A DNA stretch of 64,000 nt from Paenibacillus rhizovicinus (GTDB lineage Bacteria > Bacillota > Bacilli > Paenibacillales > Paenibacillaceae): the NCBI RefSeq assembly GCF_010365285.1, contig NZ_CP048286.1:2990501-3054500 (forward strand), in the 5' to 3' direction. Shown in pieces: positions 25,674-35,486 of this stretch (position 1 is its first letter; each line of letters opens with the position of its first letter). The position numbers were made by a program, and so were the translations under genes. The notes below the pieces were generated by a model. That model worked only from the letters and a program-made list of their open reading frames with translations, was not told the origin of the DNA and made no database searches.

Positions 25674-26285
25674 CTAGGCCACCGCTGTCGTCCTGTCCAT
25701 ATTGCGATTCTTGCCCTTCTTGCGCGCCCGCGCCTTCAATTGCCAGATCGTAAGACCGGTAACCATCAGCACGAACGGCATCATGCCGAAGACGAAGGTG
25801 ATCCACCTTGTCGTCACGCCGCCCCACGTTGCAAAATGCAGCCCTTTGCGCCACGTATTATACAGGTTGATCGCCCAATTCGGATGCATCTTGTACAACA
25901 CTTCCCCGTTCGAAGCATCCATATCAATCGTGCTGTTGCTGCCGCTCGACGCCCCGAAGCCTTCCTTCACGCCGAACTGGTAAGTATCGCCGGGCTTTTG
26001 CGGCAATGTGACTGTAATCAGCTTGCCGTGCGGATACTTCTCCTGCTCCATGCCCAGGGCCTGACCGAAAGGAAGGATTGCGGCGCCGTCCTTGGCCTCC
26101 GTCTTCTTCGCCGGATCGGGCACGGCCTCCTTCGACTCGAAGCCGAACCAGGTTGGAATCTGTTTCTCGTAAGAGTTGACGGTCGCGGCAATCCCAATAT
26201 CGCCGGCTGTCGGATGCGCATCGATGGGATAGATCCAGCTTTCCAATGCGTTCTCAATGAGAACCATTATCATATATGCTGTCAA
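25674..26285 (-). pseudogene. Truncated PepSY-associated membrane protein
   Basis: The 203-codon frame corresponds to the C-terminal half of a PepSY-TM protein (family members are roughly 370-500 residues): a periplasmic PepSY part with DTYQFGVKEGFG and MDASNGEVLYKMHP, then a helix pair around LHFATWGGVTTRWITF and MPFVLMVTGLTIW and a basic tail. The first membrane helices and the HxxxG region are missing. The frame's first residues read through a Fur-box-like sequence at 26258-26272, so the promoter appears joined to mid-gene. It has no ribosome site at its ATG. Probably a deletion remnant; a short functional protein cannot be excluded. Confidence 0.65.
26258..26272. promoter_or_regulatory. 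Fur-box-like site
   Basis: TGAGAACCATTATCA matches 13 of 15 bases of the 7-1-7 Fur consensus TGATAATNATTATCA. It lies at the very start of the truncated PepSY frame, where an operator of an iron-regulated gene would normally be well upstream of coding sequence. Confidence 0.6.
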
Positions 26286-26396
26286 CCATTAAATAGCGAA
26301 ATCGTTCGCTCGTCTTAGACTAGTTATCTCGATCGATCATCGGGCAGCTTCTCTGTAGGCGCATCGGCCTATCTCCGGCAATAATGAATGCGGCAA

Positions 26397-26437
26397 AATA
26401 AAAAGCCGCGCGCCCCTGATAGGGACTGCCCGGCTTC
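26397..26437 (-). terminator. Intrinsic terminator of the VOC gene
   Basis: On the minus strand AAGCCG and CGGCTTTTTATTTT enclose a smaller CCCTATCAGGG hairpin, directly after the glyoxalase-fold gene. Confidence 0.7.
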
Positions 26438-26447
26438 CCGTCCGCGC

Positions 26448-26828
26448 TTATCGCGCAGCGTTCAGTTCAATGATATTGCGGTCGGGATCCAGCAGGAAGA
26501 TCTGCGAGAATCCCGTAATGCTGTTGCGGTTGTTCCGGTGCTCGATGCCGCACCGATCCAGCCAAGCGATCGTCTCGTCGAAATCGGCGACGCGAATGGC
26601 GAAATGCCCGTCGCGGGTATCGATGCCGGCGCTGCGCAGCGTCTGTCCCTCGTGCACGATCAGGTGCAGCTGCTGGCCGCCGCTGCCGATGCCGTACCAA
26701 GCGCCGGGAAAGTCGAACGCCGGGCGCTCGATTTCCCTCAAGCCGATGACCTCTTCATAGAAGCGTTTTGCCTGTTCCAAGTCGGTTACGATCAAGCTGA
26801 CATGATGAATACCTTCGTGGCGAATCAT
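26448..26828 (-). CDS. VOC-superfamily (glyoxalase-fold) protein
   Basis: 126 residues with two beta-alpha-beta-beta-beta modules: GIHHVSLIVTDLEQAKRFYE and HFAIRVADFDETIAWLDRCG, ending in FLLDPDRNIIELN. His (GIHHV), His (QLHLIV), His (GHFAI) and Glu (NIIELN) are placed as metal ligands, so an active lyase or dioxygenase is plausible. Substrate unknown. Single gene with its own terminator. Confidence 0.88.
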   Translation of the reverse strand: MIRHEGIHHVSLIVTDLEQAKRFYEEVIGLREIERPAFDFPGAWYGIGSGGQQLHLIVHEGQTLRSAGIDTRDGHFAIRVADFDETIAWLDRCGIEHRNNRNSITGFSQIFLLDPDRNIIELNAAR

Positions 26829-26886
26829 CGTGTACGTCCACCGCCTTTTTTGCCTCTAGTATAGCATGAACGGCATGCGGAGCCGT

Positions 26887-28626
26887 CTACATTTTGAATT
26901 TTCCTACCATATCGGACAGCCCTTGAGCAATGCTGCTAAGCGACTGCGCGGCAGCCGTGATTTCCTGCACGGAAGCAAGCTGCTCCTCGGTCGCGGCGGC
27001 GACCGATTGCGTCGATTGCGCGGCCTCCCTCGAGATGGCGCTCATATCGTGCACCGAAGCCGACACTTCCTCGGAGCCGGCAGCCATCTGCTGCGCGGCC
27101 GCGGCGACCTCCTGGACCCGCTCGGCCACTTGCCGGGCGGTGGCGACGATCTGCCCGAACGCCCGCTCGGCGCCGGATACGGCATCAATGCCGCGCTGCA
27201 CGTCGCCGCGGCTGCGCTGCATCGTCTGCACGGCCTTCAAGGTATCCCGCTGGATCTCCGCGATAACCTCGGCGATGCCGTGCACCGATTCCGCCGACTG
27301 CTCGGACAGTTTCTTGACCTCGCTCGCGACGACGGCGAAGCCGCGGCCCTGCTCGCCCGCGCGCGCCGCTTCGATGGAGGCGTTGAGCGACAGCAGTCCG
27401 GTCTGGGAGGCAATGTCGCCGATGAGGACGACGATTTCGCCGATCCGCTCGGAATGACCTTCCAACATTTCAATGTCCGCGCCCGCCTGATCGACGGAGC
27501 CGCTGATCGCATTCATCCGCTCCACCGCGGAAGCGATCGCTTCGTTGCCGTCTCTCGCATGCCGGCTCGCTTCTATCGTCAAATCGGCCACTGTCGATGC
27601 CGTTTCGGCAATCCGCTGGATGCCCGTCGCCATCTCTTCCATCGCCCTGCTCGTCTCGCCGGCGCTGTGCTGCTGGCGCTCGGCGCCGGATGCTACTTCC
27701 TGAACGGCTTCCGCGACATGCTGCGTCGCTCCCGCATTTTGCTCGGAGCTGGCCCGCAGCCCTTCCGACGAAGTCGTCAACGTGCCGGCGGCCTGCCGAA
27801 TGCCCGTCATCATGCTTCTCAAGCTGTCCGTCATCTCGTTCATGGCGCCGATCATCGTCCCGATCTCGTCCTTGCTCTTCGCCGGCTGCGACTCGACCGA
27901 CAGATCCGCGTCGGCGATACGGCGCAGCGTCTCCGCTGCCCGCTTGATCGGTCTGGAGATCGAGGCATTGATGAGCACGACGAGGAAGATGGCGATGACC
28001 ACGGCCGCCGCCATGATAATCCACACTTCGATCCGGCTGTTGCGGTAGGCATCTTCGCTTTCCTTGGTCGCTTCCTCCGCGCCTCTATGATTCAACTGGA
28101 CCAGCTGTTTCAGATCCAGCTGCATATCCTCGAACGCCTTCAGCGACTCGTCCATGATCTGTACGACCTCAGACGCTTTGTTCCCCGAGCCGTTAATCAA
28201 ATCGACTTTCGTGCCGAGCGATGCCGCCTGTTCGTACACTTGCTTGTACGCATTCCATTTGCTTCTCAGCTTCTCCGCGGTCGCCTTGTCTTTCTCGTTC
28301 GCATAAGTAGCGGCGTATGAATCCATCGCATCGTCGACCGCTCCAAGCAGTTTTGAAGCTTCCTTCATATCGTCTGCTTTCTTCGTCTTATCCGCTTCCG
28401 ACAAAATCCGGAGTTGATAATTCAGCACATGCTCCGTCAGATAATTAATGTTGTTGGCAATTTCGACGCCCGACAGCCAATTGGTAGTAATGACCTTCGT
28501 ATTATCCGCCATGCGCTTCTCGGAGGACAGCGATGCGAATCCCAGAAAGCAGAGCATCAGGACAAGCACGAGAAAAGCGAACAGCAGCTTCCTCCCCACG
28601 GTAAACGTCAATAAGCTTTTTTTCAA
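26887..28626 (-). CDS. Methyl-accepting chemotaxis protein
   Basis: About 579 residues. TM1 ([18 protein letters not shown]) is followed by a helical periplasmic sensor of the 4HB_MCP type, TM2 ([19 protein letters not shown]), a HAMP domain ([20 protein letters not shown]), and a long coiled-coil signalling domain with the hairpin tip [40 protein letters not shown]. It links an outside signal to CheA/CheW. TTG at 28626 is taken as the start because AGGGAG lies 9 bases upstream and it begins a normal MKKSLL-type N-terminus; the frame is open 33 codons further. Confidence 0.93.
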   Translation of the reverse strand: MKKSLLTFTVGRKLLFAFLVLVLMLCFLGFASLSSEKRMADNTKVITTNWLSGVEIANNINYLTEHVLNYQLRILSEADKTKKADDMKEASKLLGAVDDAMDSYAATYANEKDKATAEKLRSKWNAYKQVYEQAASLGTKVDLINGSGNKASEVVQIMDESLKAFEDMQLDLKQLVQLNHRGAEEATKESEDAYRNSRIEVWIIMAAAVVIAIFLVVLINASISRPIKRAAETLRRIADADLSVESQPAKSKDEIGTMIGAMNEMTDSLRSMMTGIRQAAGTLTTSSEGLRASSEQNAGATQHVAEAVQEVASGAERQQHSAGETSRAMEEMATGIQRIAETASTVADLTIEASRHARDGNEAIASAVERMNAISGSVDQAGADIEMLEGHSERIGEIVVLIGDIASQTGLLSLNASIEAARAGEQGRGFAVVASEVKKLSEQSAESVHGIAEVIAEIQRDTLKAVQTMQRSRGDVQRGIDAVSGAERAFGQIVATARQVAERVQEVAAAAQQMAAGSEEVSASVHDMSAISREAAQSTQSVAAATEEQLASVQEITAAAQSLSSIAQGLSDMVGKFKM

Positions 28627-28823
28627 TCGAAACCACTCCCTGGACTTCATGTATTGTGGAGTGTTTATCGACAAATTCCGACTTCCAATGAAGCTTTTTG
28701 TCGGAAATTTAACATTCCCATCCAAATTTTAGGGTGTATCGCGTTCACTGCGCGGCAGTCCGTATATTTCGCCCCCATCATGCGCACCGTTATAACGATT
28801 ACCTGATAAAGGAAGGGGTTCCC

Positions 28824-29309
28824 ATGATGAAAACCGCCCTGGCACTGCTCGTCCTCTTACTTGGAGGATGGCTGGGAAGCCTGCGCTCCAACGCCGCGCC
28901 CGATGCAGACTGGCATAAGTTGCAAGACGGGGAAGCCGTATCCGTCCAGGTCGTCGGCAGCCTGCATGGCATCACGCCGTCGCCGCTCTATACCGTTGCC
29001 ACCTCTGAAGGCCGTGCCATCGTCGCCACCATCGTCCGCTGGTACAACGCCGCGCCGCCCAACGGCGTTCAGCCGTTCTACGGCAGGCACGGCTACCCTT
29101 GGAAACTCCGCATCGATCTGTCGGACGGCAGCGACATCATGATCGAACAGGCTTACGATTGCACGACCCGGGCATTCTCGAATCATTCCGAGAAGTCCTG
29201 CGCATCGGCCGACGGCGAGGTCGTATTTCACGTGCAATCGAAGGAGCTGCGCGGGAAGAACCGTGAGCTTTACGACTGGCTCGCCGGCGGATGGCGGACG
29301 CAACAATAA
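28824..29309 (+). CDS. Small secreted protein, unknown
   Basis: About 161 residues: a signal peptide (MMKTALALLVLLLGGWLG) and a beta-rich mature domain with PWKLRIDLSDGSDIMIEQ and two cysteines (YDCTTRAF, EKSCAS) that could pair outside the cell. No family recognised. ATG at 28824 follows GGAAGGGG at good distance; a longer open frame upstream is not supported. Divergent from the chemoreceptor. Confidence 0.65.
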   Translation: MMKTALALLVLLLGGWLGSLRSNAAPDADWHKLQDGEAVSVQVVGSLHGITPSPLYTVATSEGRAIVATIVRWYNAAPPNGVQPFYGRHGYPWKLRIDLSDGSDIMIEQAYDCTTRAFSNHSEKSCASADGEVVFHVQSKELRGKNRELYDWLAGGWRTQQ

Positions 29310-29330
29310 AGCAGCTGCCGCAGGCAGCTG
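29308..29330 (+). terminator. Weak terminator-like hairpin
   Basis: AGCAGCTGCC and GGCAGCTGCT form a perfect 10-bp stem with a 3-base loop after the secreted protein gene; only a modest T-stretch follows. Confidence 0.45.
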
Positions 29331-29401
29331 CTCGAAGATGCATTTTGGTCATTGCAAGAGAGTTCCCCCTCTTCCCCGCCACCTCAATCCCTTTCACCAA
29401 G

Positions 29402-30100
29402 TTACCAGCCTTTCACGACTTTCCCGTGCTCGAATCTGTCCATTAGGAAGGTTAGTATTCGATCCGCGGCATAATTCGGACTGGCTAACCTTACGCTTTG
29501 CGCGCGCTCGTCGGTTATCGCCGATTCCTCGTACATCCGCGTATCGGTCGCCCCTGGCCTAACGCCCATTATTTTCACCGTATCTTGTTCGACGCCAATC
29601 GACTTGATAAACGTTTCGAGGCCGGCTTTGGACGTCGAGTAACAACTTAGCATCGGTTTCAGATTGAAGGATAATCCGGAGGAAATATTCATGACCCGCT
29701 TATCCGTCTTATAAGCGTCCGTATATTTAATAAAGCTCGACGTTAACAGCATCGGAGCAATTAAGTTAATCTGCATATGGTCGATGACCTCTTCGTGCGC
29801 ACTCCGATTTATGACCTCAACCGGCTTGATCCTGGCCGCATTATTAATCAAGTAGATGGACTCCGCGTCGGCATCGTCGATTTTCCCGACAATTTGATGG
29901 ACTAAATCGTCAATGCCGTTAAGATTGTTCAGGTCGAAAGCAAAGTAATCCAAAGGGGCATTCTTGGATGCGGCTAAAGAAACCAATGCCTGATTGACTT
30001 CTCTCGACAGGCAGAAAAGATGATGGTTCGGCGACAAAAGCTTTTCCGTGATTGCTTTCCCAATTCCCCGTGATGAACCCGTAATAATAAAGTATCGCAT
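29402..30100 (-). CDS. Short-chain dehydrogenase/reductase, YueD-like
   Basis: 232 residues of the SDR fold: TGSSRGIGKAI cofactor loop, FDLNN, NNAARI, catalytic Ser in NISSGLS, and YSTSKAG with Tyr and Lys. The overall layout resembles B. subtilis YueD, a benzil reductase; that role is an analogy. Codon use is more AT-rich than in flanking genes. Single gene. Confidence 0.88.
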   Translation of the reverse strand: MRYFIITGSSRGIGKAITEKLLSPNHHLFCLSREVNQALVSLAASKNAPLDYFAFDLNNLNGIDDLVHQIVGKIDDADAESIYLINNAARIKPVEVINRSAHEEVIDHMQINLIAPMLLTSSFIKYTDAYKTDKRVMNISSGLSFNLKPMLSCYSTSKAGLETFIKSIGVEQDTVKIMGVRPGATDTRMYEESAITDERAQSVRLASPNYAADRILTFLMDRFEHGKVVKGW

Positions 30101-30223
30101 CTGAACAACCTCCGCTTTTATCCTATAATCACCTGCAGCAGTACCTATTTACACAAAATACCATATCCCGTTGCAAAACTATAGCAAAAGCTGTCCGCCC
30201 TCTCTATCCGTTTGGGAGACAAC

Positions 30224-30272
30224 GAAAAAGCCCCCGAAACCGCGGAAGCACCGCAGTCTCGAAGGCTTGCTT
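30224..30272 (-). terminator. Intrinsic terminator of the propeller gene
   Basis: On the minus strand AAGCC...CGAGACTGCGG pairs with CCGCGGTTTCG...GGCTTTTTCG, with some mismatches, just after the secreted propeller gene. Confidence 0.7.
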
Positions 30273-30283
30273 ATTCCACTAAA

Positions 30284-31459
30284 CTATGGCTTCGCCGGAA
30301 GCGAGAACACGGCCTTCCACGTTTTGCCGCTGTCGGTCGTCTTGTAGACCGCCGGCTTCTCGAAGCTCGTGACCGCCAGATAGCCCGTCGCGGCGGAGAG
30401 GAACGACAGCTTGCCGTCGTAACCCGGCGCGGCGCCCGGCAGATTGGTCCATGTCTTGCCGTCGTCCAGCGAACGGCCGAACTGCAGGTCGTCGATGGCT
30501 CCGCTGCCCGCGACCATGAAGGCGGCTTGACGCCCGATGACCGCCATGTCGGTCGGCCTGCCCGCCGGTCCGGCCAGCTTGCCGTTAGGCGCGACCGGTC
30601 CCGGCGCAGGACCGGCTCCGGCTGTCGGATGCGAGATGACCTGCTTCCAATGCGCGCCTGCATCCGACGTATGGAAGACAGAGTACGAGGTCTGCGACAT
30701 GCCGGAGTCTCCGTACAGCAGCACCCATACGTCGGAGCTGTCCGTGCCGTAGATCATGCCGCCGACATTGGTCTGCGACTTCACCTTCAACGAGTCCGTC
30801 CAGTGCTTCCCTCCGTCGACGGTACGCTTGACTTCATAGCCGCCTGTCGCGAGCACGATGATCGCCCAGCCCTTCTGCTCCGTCATGAAGTGCACGTAGC
30901 GCGTGTTCGGCGGCGTTGGAAGCTTACTCCACGTCTTGCCGCCGTTCGCCGTCTTGTACGTGAACGCGCGCGTATATCCGAAGCCCGTTTGCTCATTTAG
31001 AAATTGGATGCGGTCGAACGGATGCTGTCCCGTCGGAATCCACGTAAAGCTCGACCCGCCGTTCGCCGTCTTCAGCAATGTGTTCGGCTGCCCGTACGCC
31101 GTTTGAGCCAGCACGTAGCCCGTGGTATTGGTCAGAAACTGCATCTGGGTAAAACTCAGCTTGCCCGTATTGTAGATCGTCTGCCAATGACAGCCGGCAT
31201 CCGACGTGCCGATCATGAAACCGTTGCCCGCGGCTCGCCCGATATTGGTGCTTAAGAATTGAATCGACTCCAGGTACGGATCGGATGTGTCCTTCATCGC
31301 CTTCAAAGCCAAGCCGTGGTCGTCCGTTCGGCACGGTGCGGCCGCCTTCGGCGCGCTTGCCGCGGCTGCGGCCGACGTTCCCGCGTTCGCGCCGAAGCCC
31401 GTCAGCGTCGCTGCCGCCAACAAAGCGGCAAGCGCCAATTTCGGAAGTTTTCCTATCAT
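30284..31459 (-). CDS. Secreted BNR/Ycf48-like beta-propeller protein
   Basis: 391 residues with a clear signal peptide (MIGKLPKLALAALLAAATLT) and Ala-rich pro-region. The body repeats the sialidase/BNR Asp-box pattern: TSDAGCHWQTI, TANGGSSFTWI, TANGGKTWSKL, TVDGGKHWTDS, TSDAGAHWKQV, SLDDGKTWTNL, TTDSGKTWKAV. That gives about seven blades, as in Ycf48-type photosystem assembly factors and bacterial WD40/YVTN-like extracellular proteins. No catalytic residues were seen, so an adhesive or binding role is likely. Confidence 0.85.
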   Translation of the reverse strand: MIGKLPKLALAALLAAATLTGFGANAGTSAAAAASAPKAAAPCRTDDHGLALKAMKDTSDPYLESIQFLSTNIGRAAGNGFMIGTSDAGCHWQTIYNTGKLSFTQMQFLTNTTGYVLAQTAYGQPNTLLKTANGGSSFTWIPTGQHPFDRIQFLNEQTGFGYTRAFTYKTANGGKTWSKLPTPPNTRYVHFMTEQKGWAIIVLATGGYEVKRTVDGGKHWTDSLKVKSQTNVGGMIYGTDSSDVWVLLYGDSGMSQTSYSVFHTSDAGAHWKQVISHPTAGAGPAPGPVAPNGKLAGPAGRPTDMAVIGRQAAFMVAGSGAIDDLQFGRSLDDGKTWTNLPGAAPGYDGKLSFLSAATGYLAVTSFEKPAVYKTTDSGKTWKAVFSLPAKP

Positions 31460-31855
31460 AAATAATCACCTCGTTGAATTATTAACCTTCTGGCACGGTT
31501 TTCTATCTGCATTCTTTGACGCACGGCAAGCTTGTCCGGTTGCGGGACGAATCCGCCAGCCGTAAATTTCCGCTTTAGGCTAGGATTACCCCGCGCAGGC
31601 ATTGTATGACTTTCCCCGAACCGCAATTTGCACAGCTCACCCGACTCCTTCATCCCCTCCCCCGCTTGCTTTACCGGCTTCCCCGCAATTTGTAAAATCC
31701 GGCTTTAAAGAGCGTTGATTTTCTAACATTCCCTTCACACTTTCATCATCATCTGTTAATACTGCGCTGCTATACTGAGGGCATTCGAGGAGATACGGCT
31801 ATTCACGCCCCTAAGGCGGACGGCAATTTCTCCCCAAACAAAGGAGCCCATCGAC
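31460..31855. other. Gene-free intergenic region
   Basis: Holds the promoters of two divergent genes. A TTCACA / TAATAC pair spaced 17 bases near 31737-31765 is a weak promoter candidate for the + strand gene. No hairpin, repeat or RNA gene was seen. Confidence 0.4.
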
Positions 31856-32149
31856 ATGTCATCCCAACCAGCCATCGTGTACACGTCGCGCATCTGCGAC
31901 AGCGATACGATGACGAACAAGCTGATCTACCAAATCAGGCAAAATCAACTCTCCCCGACGGAACTGAACAAGCTGCAAGCACGCTGCAACCGTGAATTGA
32001 ACGAGCTTCGCCAGGAGCTGAACGACTTGCTGAACGACCTGCGCGCCATCGCCGACCGCAGCAAAACAGAACCTAGCGCAGCCGACCGCGTCGCCGCAGC
32101 CGGAAGCACCTCGAACAACCAAACCGCCCCGCGTAAAACCGCGGCCTAA
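31856..32149 (+). CDS. Small coiled-coil protein, unknown
   Basis: 97 residues, with a leucine-rich heptad-like stretch (LSPTELNKLQARCNRELNEL and RQELNDLLNDLRAIADR) and a low-complexity Ala/Thr tail. No transmembrane segment. AAAGGAG stands before the ATG and an independent terminator follows. It resembles small Bacilli proteins of unknown role; a structural or regulatory partner is likely. Confidence 0.65.
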   Translation: MSSQPAIVYTSRICDSDTMTNKLIYQIRQNQLSPTELNKLQARCNRELNELRQELNDLLNDLRAIADRSKTEPSAADRVAAAGSTSNNQTAPRKTAA

Positions 32150-32205
32150 CGCGGCCCTTGTTCCATCCGCATCTTCCCAACCGATCTCATCCTACGAATC
32201 CAAAC

Positions 32206-32262
32206 AAAAAAAACCGGCATCCCCTGCCCAAATCGCTCATCGGGCAGGATGCCGGTTTTGTT
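32206..32262. terminator. Bidirectional intrinsic terminator
   Basis: AAAACCGGCATCC and GGATGCCGGTTTT form a 13-bp stem, extended by CTGCCC/GGGCAG, between two convergent genes. Confidence 0.9.
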
Positions 32263-32814
32263 CTATGTCCGCTTCCGTTCCGCCGCGTCCCAGCGATGAC
32301 TGTACTTCACCAGCCGCGGATGCGGAGCTTGCGGTTCTTCCGTAAGCAGCAGCCGAAGCTTGACGATCCACTCCTCGAACGAGGAGAACGAAGCGAACTG
32401 GTTCGCCATCTCCGGCGTCAAGTACAGAAACAGCGGGGACGGATACGCATCCGCCAAATGCCGCAGCGCCGTCTCCATCGGCGTGTATTTCTTTCGCTTC
32501 CCTTCCAAGCCTTCCACGGCGACGGGAACCGCCCCGCGCCCCCGTTCTTCCTCGTAGCTGCGCTTCCAGTCATGGAGCCTGTCCAGCCGTTTATGATAAG
32601 GCAGCACGGGTTCTTTCGTCATGCGCCGCACTGTTTCTTCATGCAGCGGATAGAGGACCAGCTTGGCAAAAGCGCGTTGCTCCGCCGTCTCGGCCGCGAA
32701 CGCCAGCGCTTGGTCCTCCAGATGCTGGAACGTATCGTAGACGACCATCGTTCCTTTTCGATTGCTTGGCGACGGCTCGTAGCCGAACGGCACGGATTGG
32801 GCAAGCCGATTCAT
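32263..32814 (-). CDS. Conserved-looking cytoplasmic protein, unknown
   Basis: About 183 residues, hydrophilic and helix-rich, with no signal peptide (MVVYDTFQHLEDQALAFAAE ... HDWKRSYEEERGRG ... LFLYLTPEMANQFASFSSF). I do not recognise a domain. ATG at 32814 has AAGGGGGAAA upstream; an open frame 35 codons longer is rejected. It shares a terminator with the gene on the other strand. Confidence 0.6.
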   Translation of the reverse strand: MNRLAQSVPFGYEPSPSNRKGTMVVYDTFQHLEDQALAFAAETAEQRAFAKLVLYPLHEETVRRMTKEPVLPYHKRLDRLHDWKRSYEEERGRGAVPVAVEGLEGKRKKYTPMETALRHLADAYPSPLFLYLTPEMANQFASFSSFEEWIVKLRLLLTEEPQAPHPRLVKYSHRWDAAERKRT

Positions 32815-32920
32815 CGCGTTTCCCCCTTGGCATGATTTGCTATAACTTGAGTATACCCCGGAGTTGGCGAATCGATAAATAGGCCTCGCAGGCCTCAAAC
32901 TCCCTTGACCCGCATTCACC

Positions 32921-32950
32921 TTGACGCTGTGAAATAAACAAGCGTACGAT
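32921..32950 (+). promoter_or_regulatory. SigA-like promoter of the GH78-type gene
   Basis: TTGACG at 32921-32926 and TACGAT at 32945-32950, 18 bases apart, about 37 bp before the GTG start. Confidence 0.45.
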
Positions 32951-32986
32951 GAGGGTAGTCATTTACGATTATTTGGAGGGATTGCT

Positions 32987-35353
32987 GTGTTTCAAGAAGC
33001 TCGCCCGCTTTGGCCGGCAGGCCTGGCCGATGCAATGAACATTACCTGCGGCATCAGAGCCAAGTTTCAGGCGGAGCCGCAAACGCCCGCGCTCGTACGC
33101 GTAACGGCATCGTCGCGTTACCGCATTTATGTAAACGGTCTCTTCTGCGGGCATGGCCCCGCGGCGGGACCGCACGGTTATTACCGCGTCGACGAATGGG
33201 ACGTGACGCCTTACTTGGGCAGCGGCAGCAATGATGTCGCCATCGAGACGGCCGGCTACAACGTGAACAGCTTCTACACGCTGGATCAGCCGTCGTTCGT
33301 GCAGGCCGAGGTCGAACAAAGCGGACAGATCGCAGCGGCGACCGGAAGCGCTGCGCATCCGTTCGCCGTCTTCGTGCTGCCGGAGCGCATGCGCCGCGTG
33401 CAGCGGTACAGCTTCCAGCGCGCGTTCATCGAAGCGTACGCGTTGACGCCGGACACGCACGCTTGGCGGACGTCGGACGCGCTGCCGGCTTCCCCCGCGC
33501 AGGCGGAGATCGCGGAGGAGAAGCGGCTGCTTCCGAGGCGCGTGAGCTATCCCCGCTTCGACGTTGCCGCGCCGCACGCGGTGCTGGCGACGGGAACGTT
33601 CGGCAAGTCCGGGTCGCCGGCAGCCCCTTGGAGGGACCGTTCCATTAGCAGCGTCGGCCCTGCGTTCAAAGGCTTTCCCCTCGAGGAGCTGGAGGTTGTC
33701 CCCACCGACGAAATCGGCGAGCTGGCGATGACCGGCTGGAATCGGGAAGCCCGTCGTTATGAGGGACAAGCCCTGCAGCTGTTAGCGGGAGAGACGGCCT
33801 TGCTCGCTTTCGGCCGCAATTCGTCGGGCTTTATCGGGATGGAATTCACCGTCTCAGCGAAGTCGCGGATCGCATTGACATTCGATGAGATTTTGACGGA
33901 GGACGGGGATGTCGACCATCTTCGCCTCGGATGCGCGAATGTGATCTATGCGGAATGCGAACCAGGAACGTACACGCTCGAAAGCATCGAGCCCTATACG
34001 CTGCAATATTTGAAGGTGCTTGTGCTGGAGGGCGACTGCAAAGTGACGGGCTGCTCGATCCGGGAATATGCCAACCCCGATGCGGACCGCGGGACCTTCG
34101 CCAGCTCGGACGCCGCGCTGAACGCCATCTTCGAAGCGGCGCGCGAGACGTTCCGCCAGAACGCGGTCGACGTCTTCATGGACTGCCCGTCCCGCGAGCG
34201 GGCCGGCTGGCTGTGCGACAGCTACTTCACCGCTCGCGTCGAAGCGGATCTGACGGGATCGTCCGTCATCGAGCGCAATTTCTTCGAGAACTACGCGCTG
34301 CCGGAATCGTTCGCGTTCCTGCCGGAAGGCATGCTGCCGATGTGCTATCCGGCCGATCACAACGACGGCGTATTCATACCGAACTGGTCGCTCTGGTTCG
34401 TGCTCCAATTGGAGGAGTTCCGCGACCGCGGCGGCGACGAAGCGACGATCGCTTCGCTGCTGCCGAGAATCGAAGCGCTCTTCCAGTATTTCGAAGGCTT
34501 CCGCAACGAGTTCGGACTGCTCGAGAATCTGGAGAGCTGGGTGTTCATCGAATGGTCGAAGGCCAACGATTTCATCGGCGGCATCAACTATCCGACCAAC
34601 ATGCTCTATGCGGCCGCACTCGAAGCGGCAGGCCGGATCTACGGCGCGGACGCGTATCTGGAAGAGGCGGCGTACGTCAAGCAAACGGTGCGCGAGCATT
34701 CGTTCGACGGCGCTTTCTTCGTGGATCAAGCGATCGAGGACGAGCAGGGCGAGCTTGAGATCTTGGATCACCGTACCGAGGTTTGCCAGTATTACGCGGC
34801 GTATTTCGGCATCGCGGACGCGGAAGAGCTGCCGGTCTGGTTCGACAGCCTGCTGCAGGATTTCAGCCCTTCGCGGGACAAGGATGCGGCGTTCGTCGCC
34901 GACATCGGCGGCATTCATCCCGCGAATGCCTTCATCGGCTACTACTTGCGCATGGAGCTGCTGTCGCGGCACGGAGCAACGGCCCAATTGCTGGAGGAAA
35001 TCAAAGCGTTCTTCGGCAAAATGGCCGAGCGAACGGGTACGTTATGGGAGCATAACCGCACGCAAGCGAGCTGCAATCACGGTTTCGCCTCCCATGTGGC
35101 CCGCGCGCTTTACCGCGATGCTCTTGGCATCAAGTCGTTGAACAGTCAGCGCGGCAAGCTGACTGTTGCATTCACCGACAATGCGCTCGCTTCCTGCAGC
35201 GGTACCTTGCCGACGCCGGACGGCGACATCGCGCTCAGCTGGCGCGCGGAAGGCGACACGATCTTCTACCGCTTATCGGCTCCGTCTTCATTGACGGTCG
35301 AGATCGAGAATCACAGCGGCAAATCGCTGGTGAAGGAAGAAGAGGAGCGTTAA
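32987..35353 (+). CDS. Alpha-L-rhamnosidase-like glycoside hydrolase (GH78 type)
   Basis: 788 residues, no signal peptide. N-terminal beta-sandwich (RYRIYVNGLFCGHGPAAG, YRVDEWDVTPYLGSGSNDVA) is the carbohydrate-binding part of rhamnosidases; the central catalytic (alpha/alpha)6 barrel has MDCPSRERAGWLCDSYFTAR and ESWVFIEWSKANDF, whose Asp and Glu are in the places of the general acid and base of GH78. It would cleave terminal alpha-rhamnose from glycans or glycosides inside the cell; related substrates are possible. GTG start has GGAGGG 6 bases ahead. No transporter is adjacent. Confidence 0.85.
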   Translation: MFQEARPLWPAGLADAMNITCGIRAKFQAEPQTPALVRVTASSRYRIYVNGLFCGHGPAAGPHGYYRVDEWDVTPYLGSGSNDVAIETAGYNVNSFYTLDQPSFVQAEVEQSGQIAAATGSAAHPFAVFVLPERMRRVQRYSFQRAFIEAYALTPDTHAWRTSDALPASPAQAEIAEEKRLLPRRVSYPRFDVAAPHAVLATGTFGKSGSPAAPWRDRSISSVGPAFKGFPLEELEVVPTDEIGELAMTGWNREARRYEGQALQLLAGETALLAFGRNSSGFIGMEFTVSAKSRIALTFDEILTEDGDVDHLRLGCANVIYAECEPGTYTLESIEPYTLQYLKVLVLEGDCKVTGCSIREYANPDADRGTFASSDAALNAIFEAARETFRQNAVDVFMDCPSRERAGWLCDSYFTARVEADLTGSSVIERNFFENYALPESFAFLPEGMLPMCYPADHNDGVFIPNWSLWFVLQLEEFRDRGGDEATIASLLPRIEALFQYFEGFRNEFGLLENLESWVFIEWSKANDFIGGINYPTNMLYAAALEAAGRIYGADAYLEEAAYVKQTVREHSFDGAFFVDQAIEDEQGELEILDHRTEVCQYYAAYFGIADAEELPVWFDSLLQDFSPSRDKDAAFVADIGGIHPANAFIGYYLRMELLSRHGATAQLLEEIKAFFGKMAERTGTLWEHNRTQASCNHGFASHVARALYRDALGIKSLNSQRGKLTVAFTDNALASCSGTLPTPDGDIALSWRAEGDTIFYRLSAPSSLTVEIENHSGKSLVKEEEER

Positions 35354-35486
35354 AAACGGCTGCTTATGCGCAGCGATGCCGCCGCGCCGGGGAATGGAGA
35401 GCACTGTCCGAGACGACGCGGCGGTTCGCTCGGTCGCTGACGGAATAGAGTTTTGGGGTCCTATAGGGAGAGGGAGGTCGGCTACG

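Noticed and set aside
26866..28320. 484-codon open frame opposite the chemoreceptor
   Set aside because: Antisense shadow; the chemoreceptor frame is well supported.
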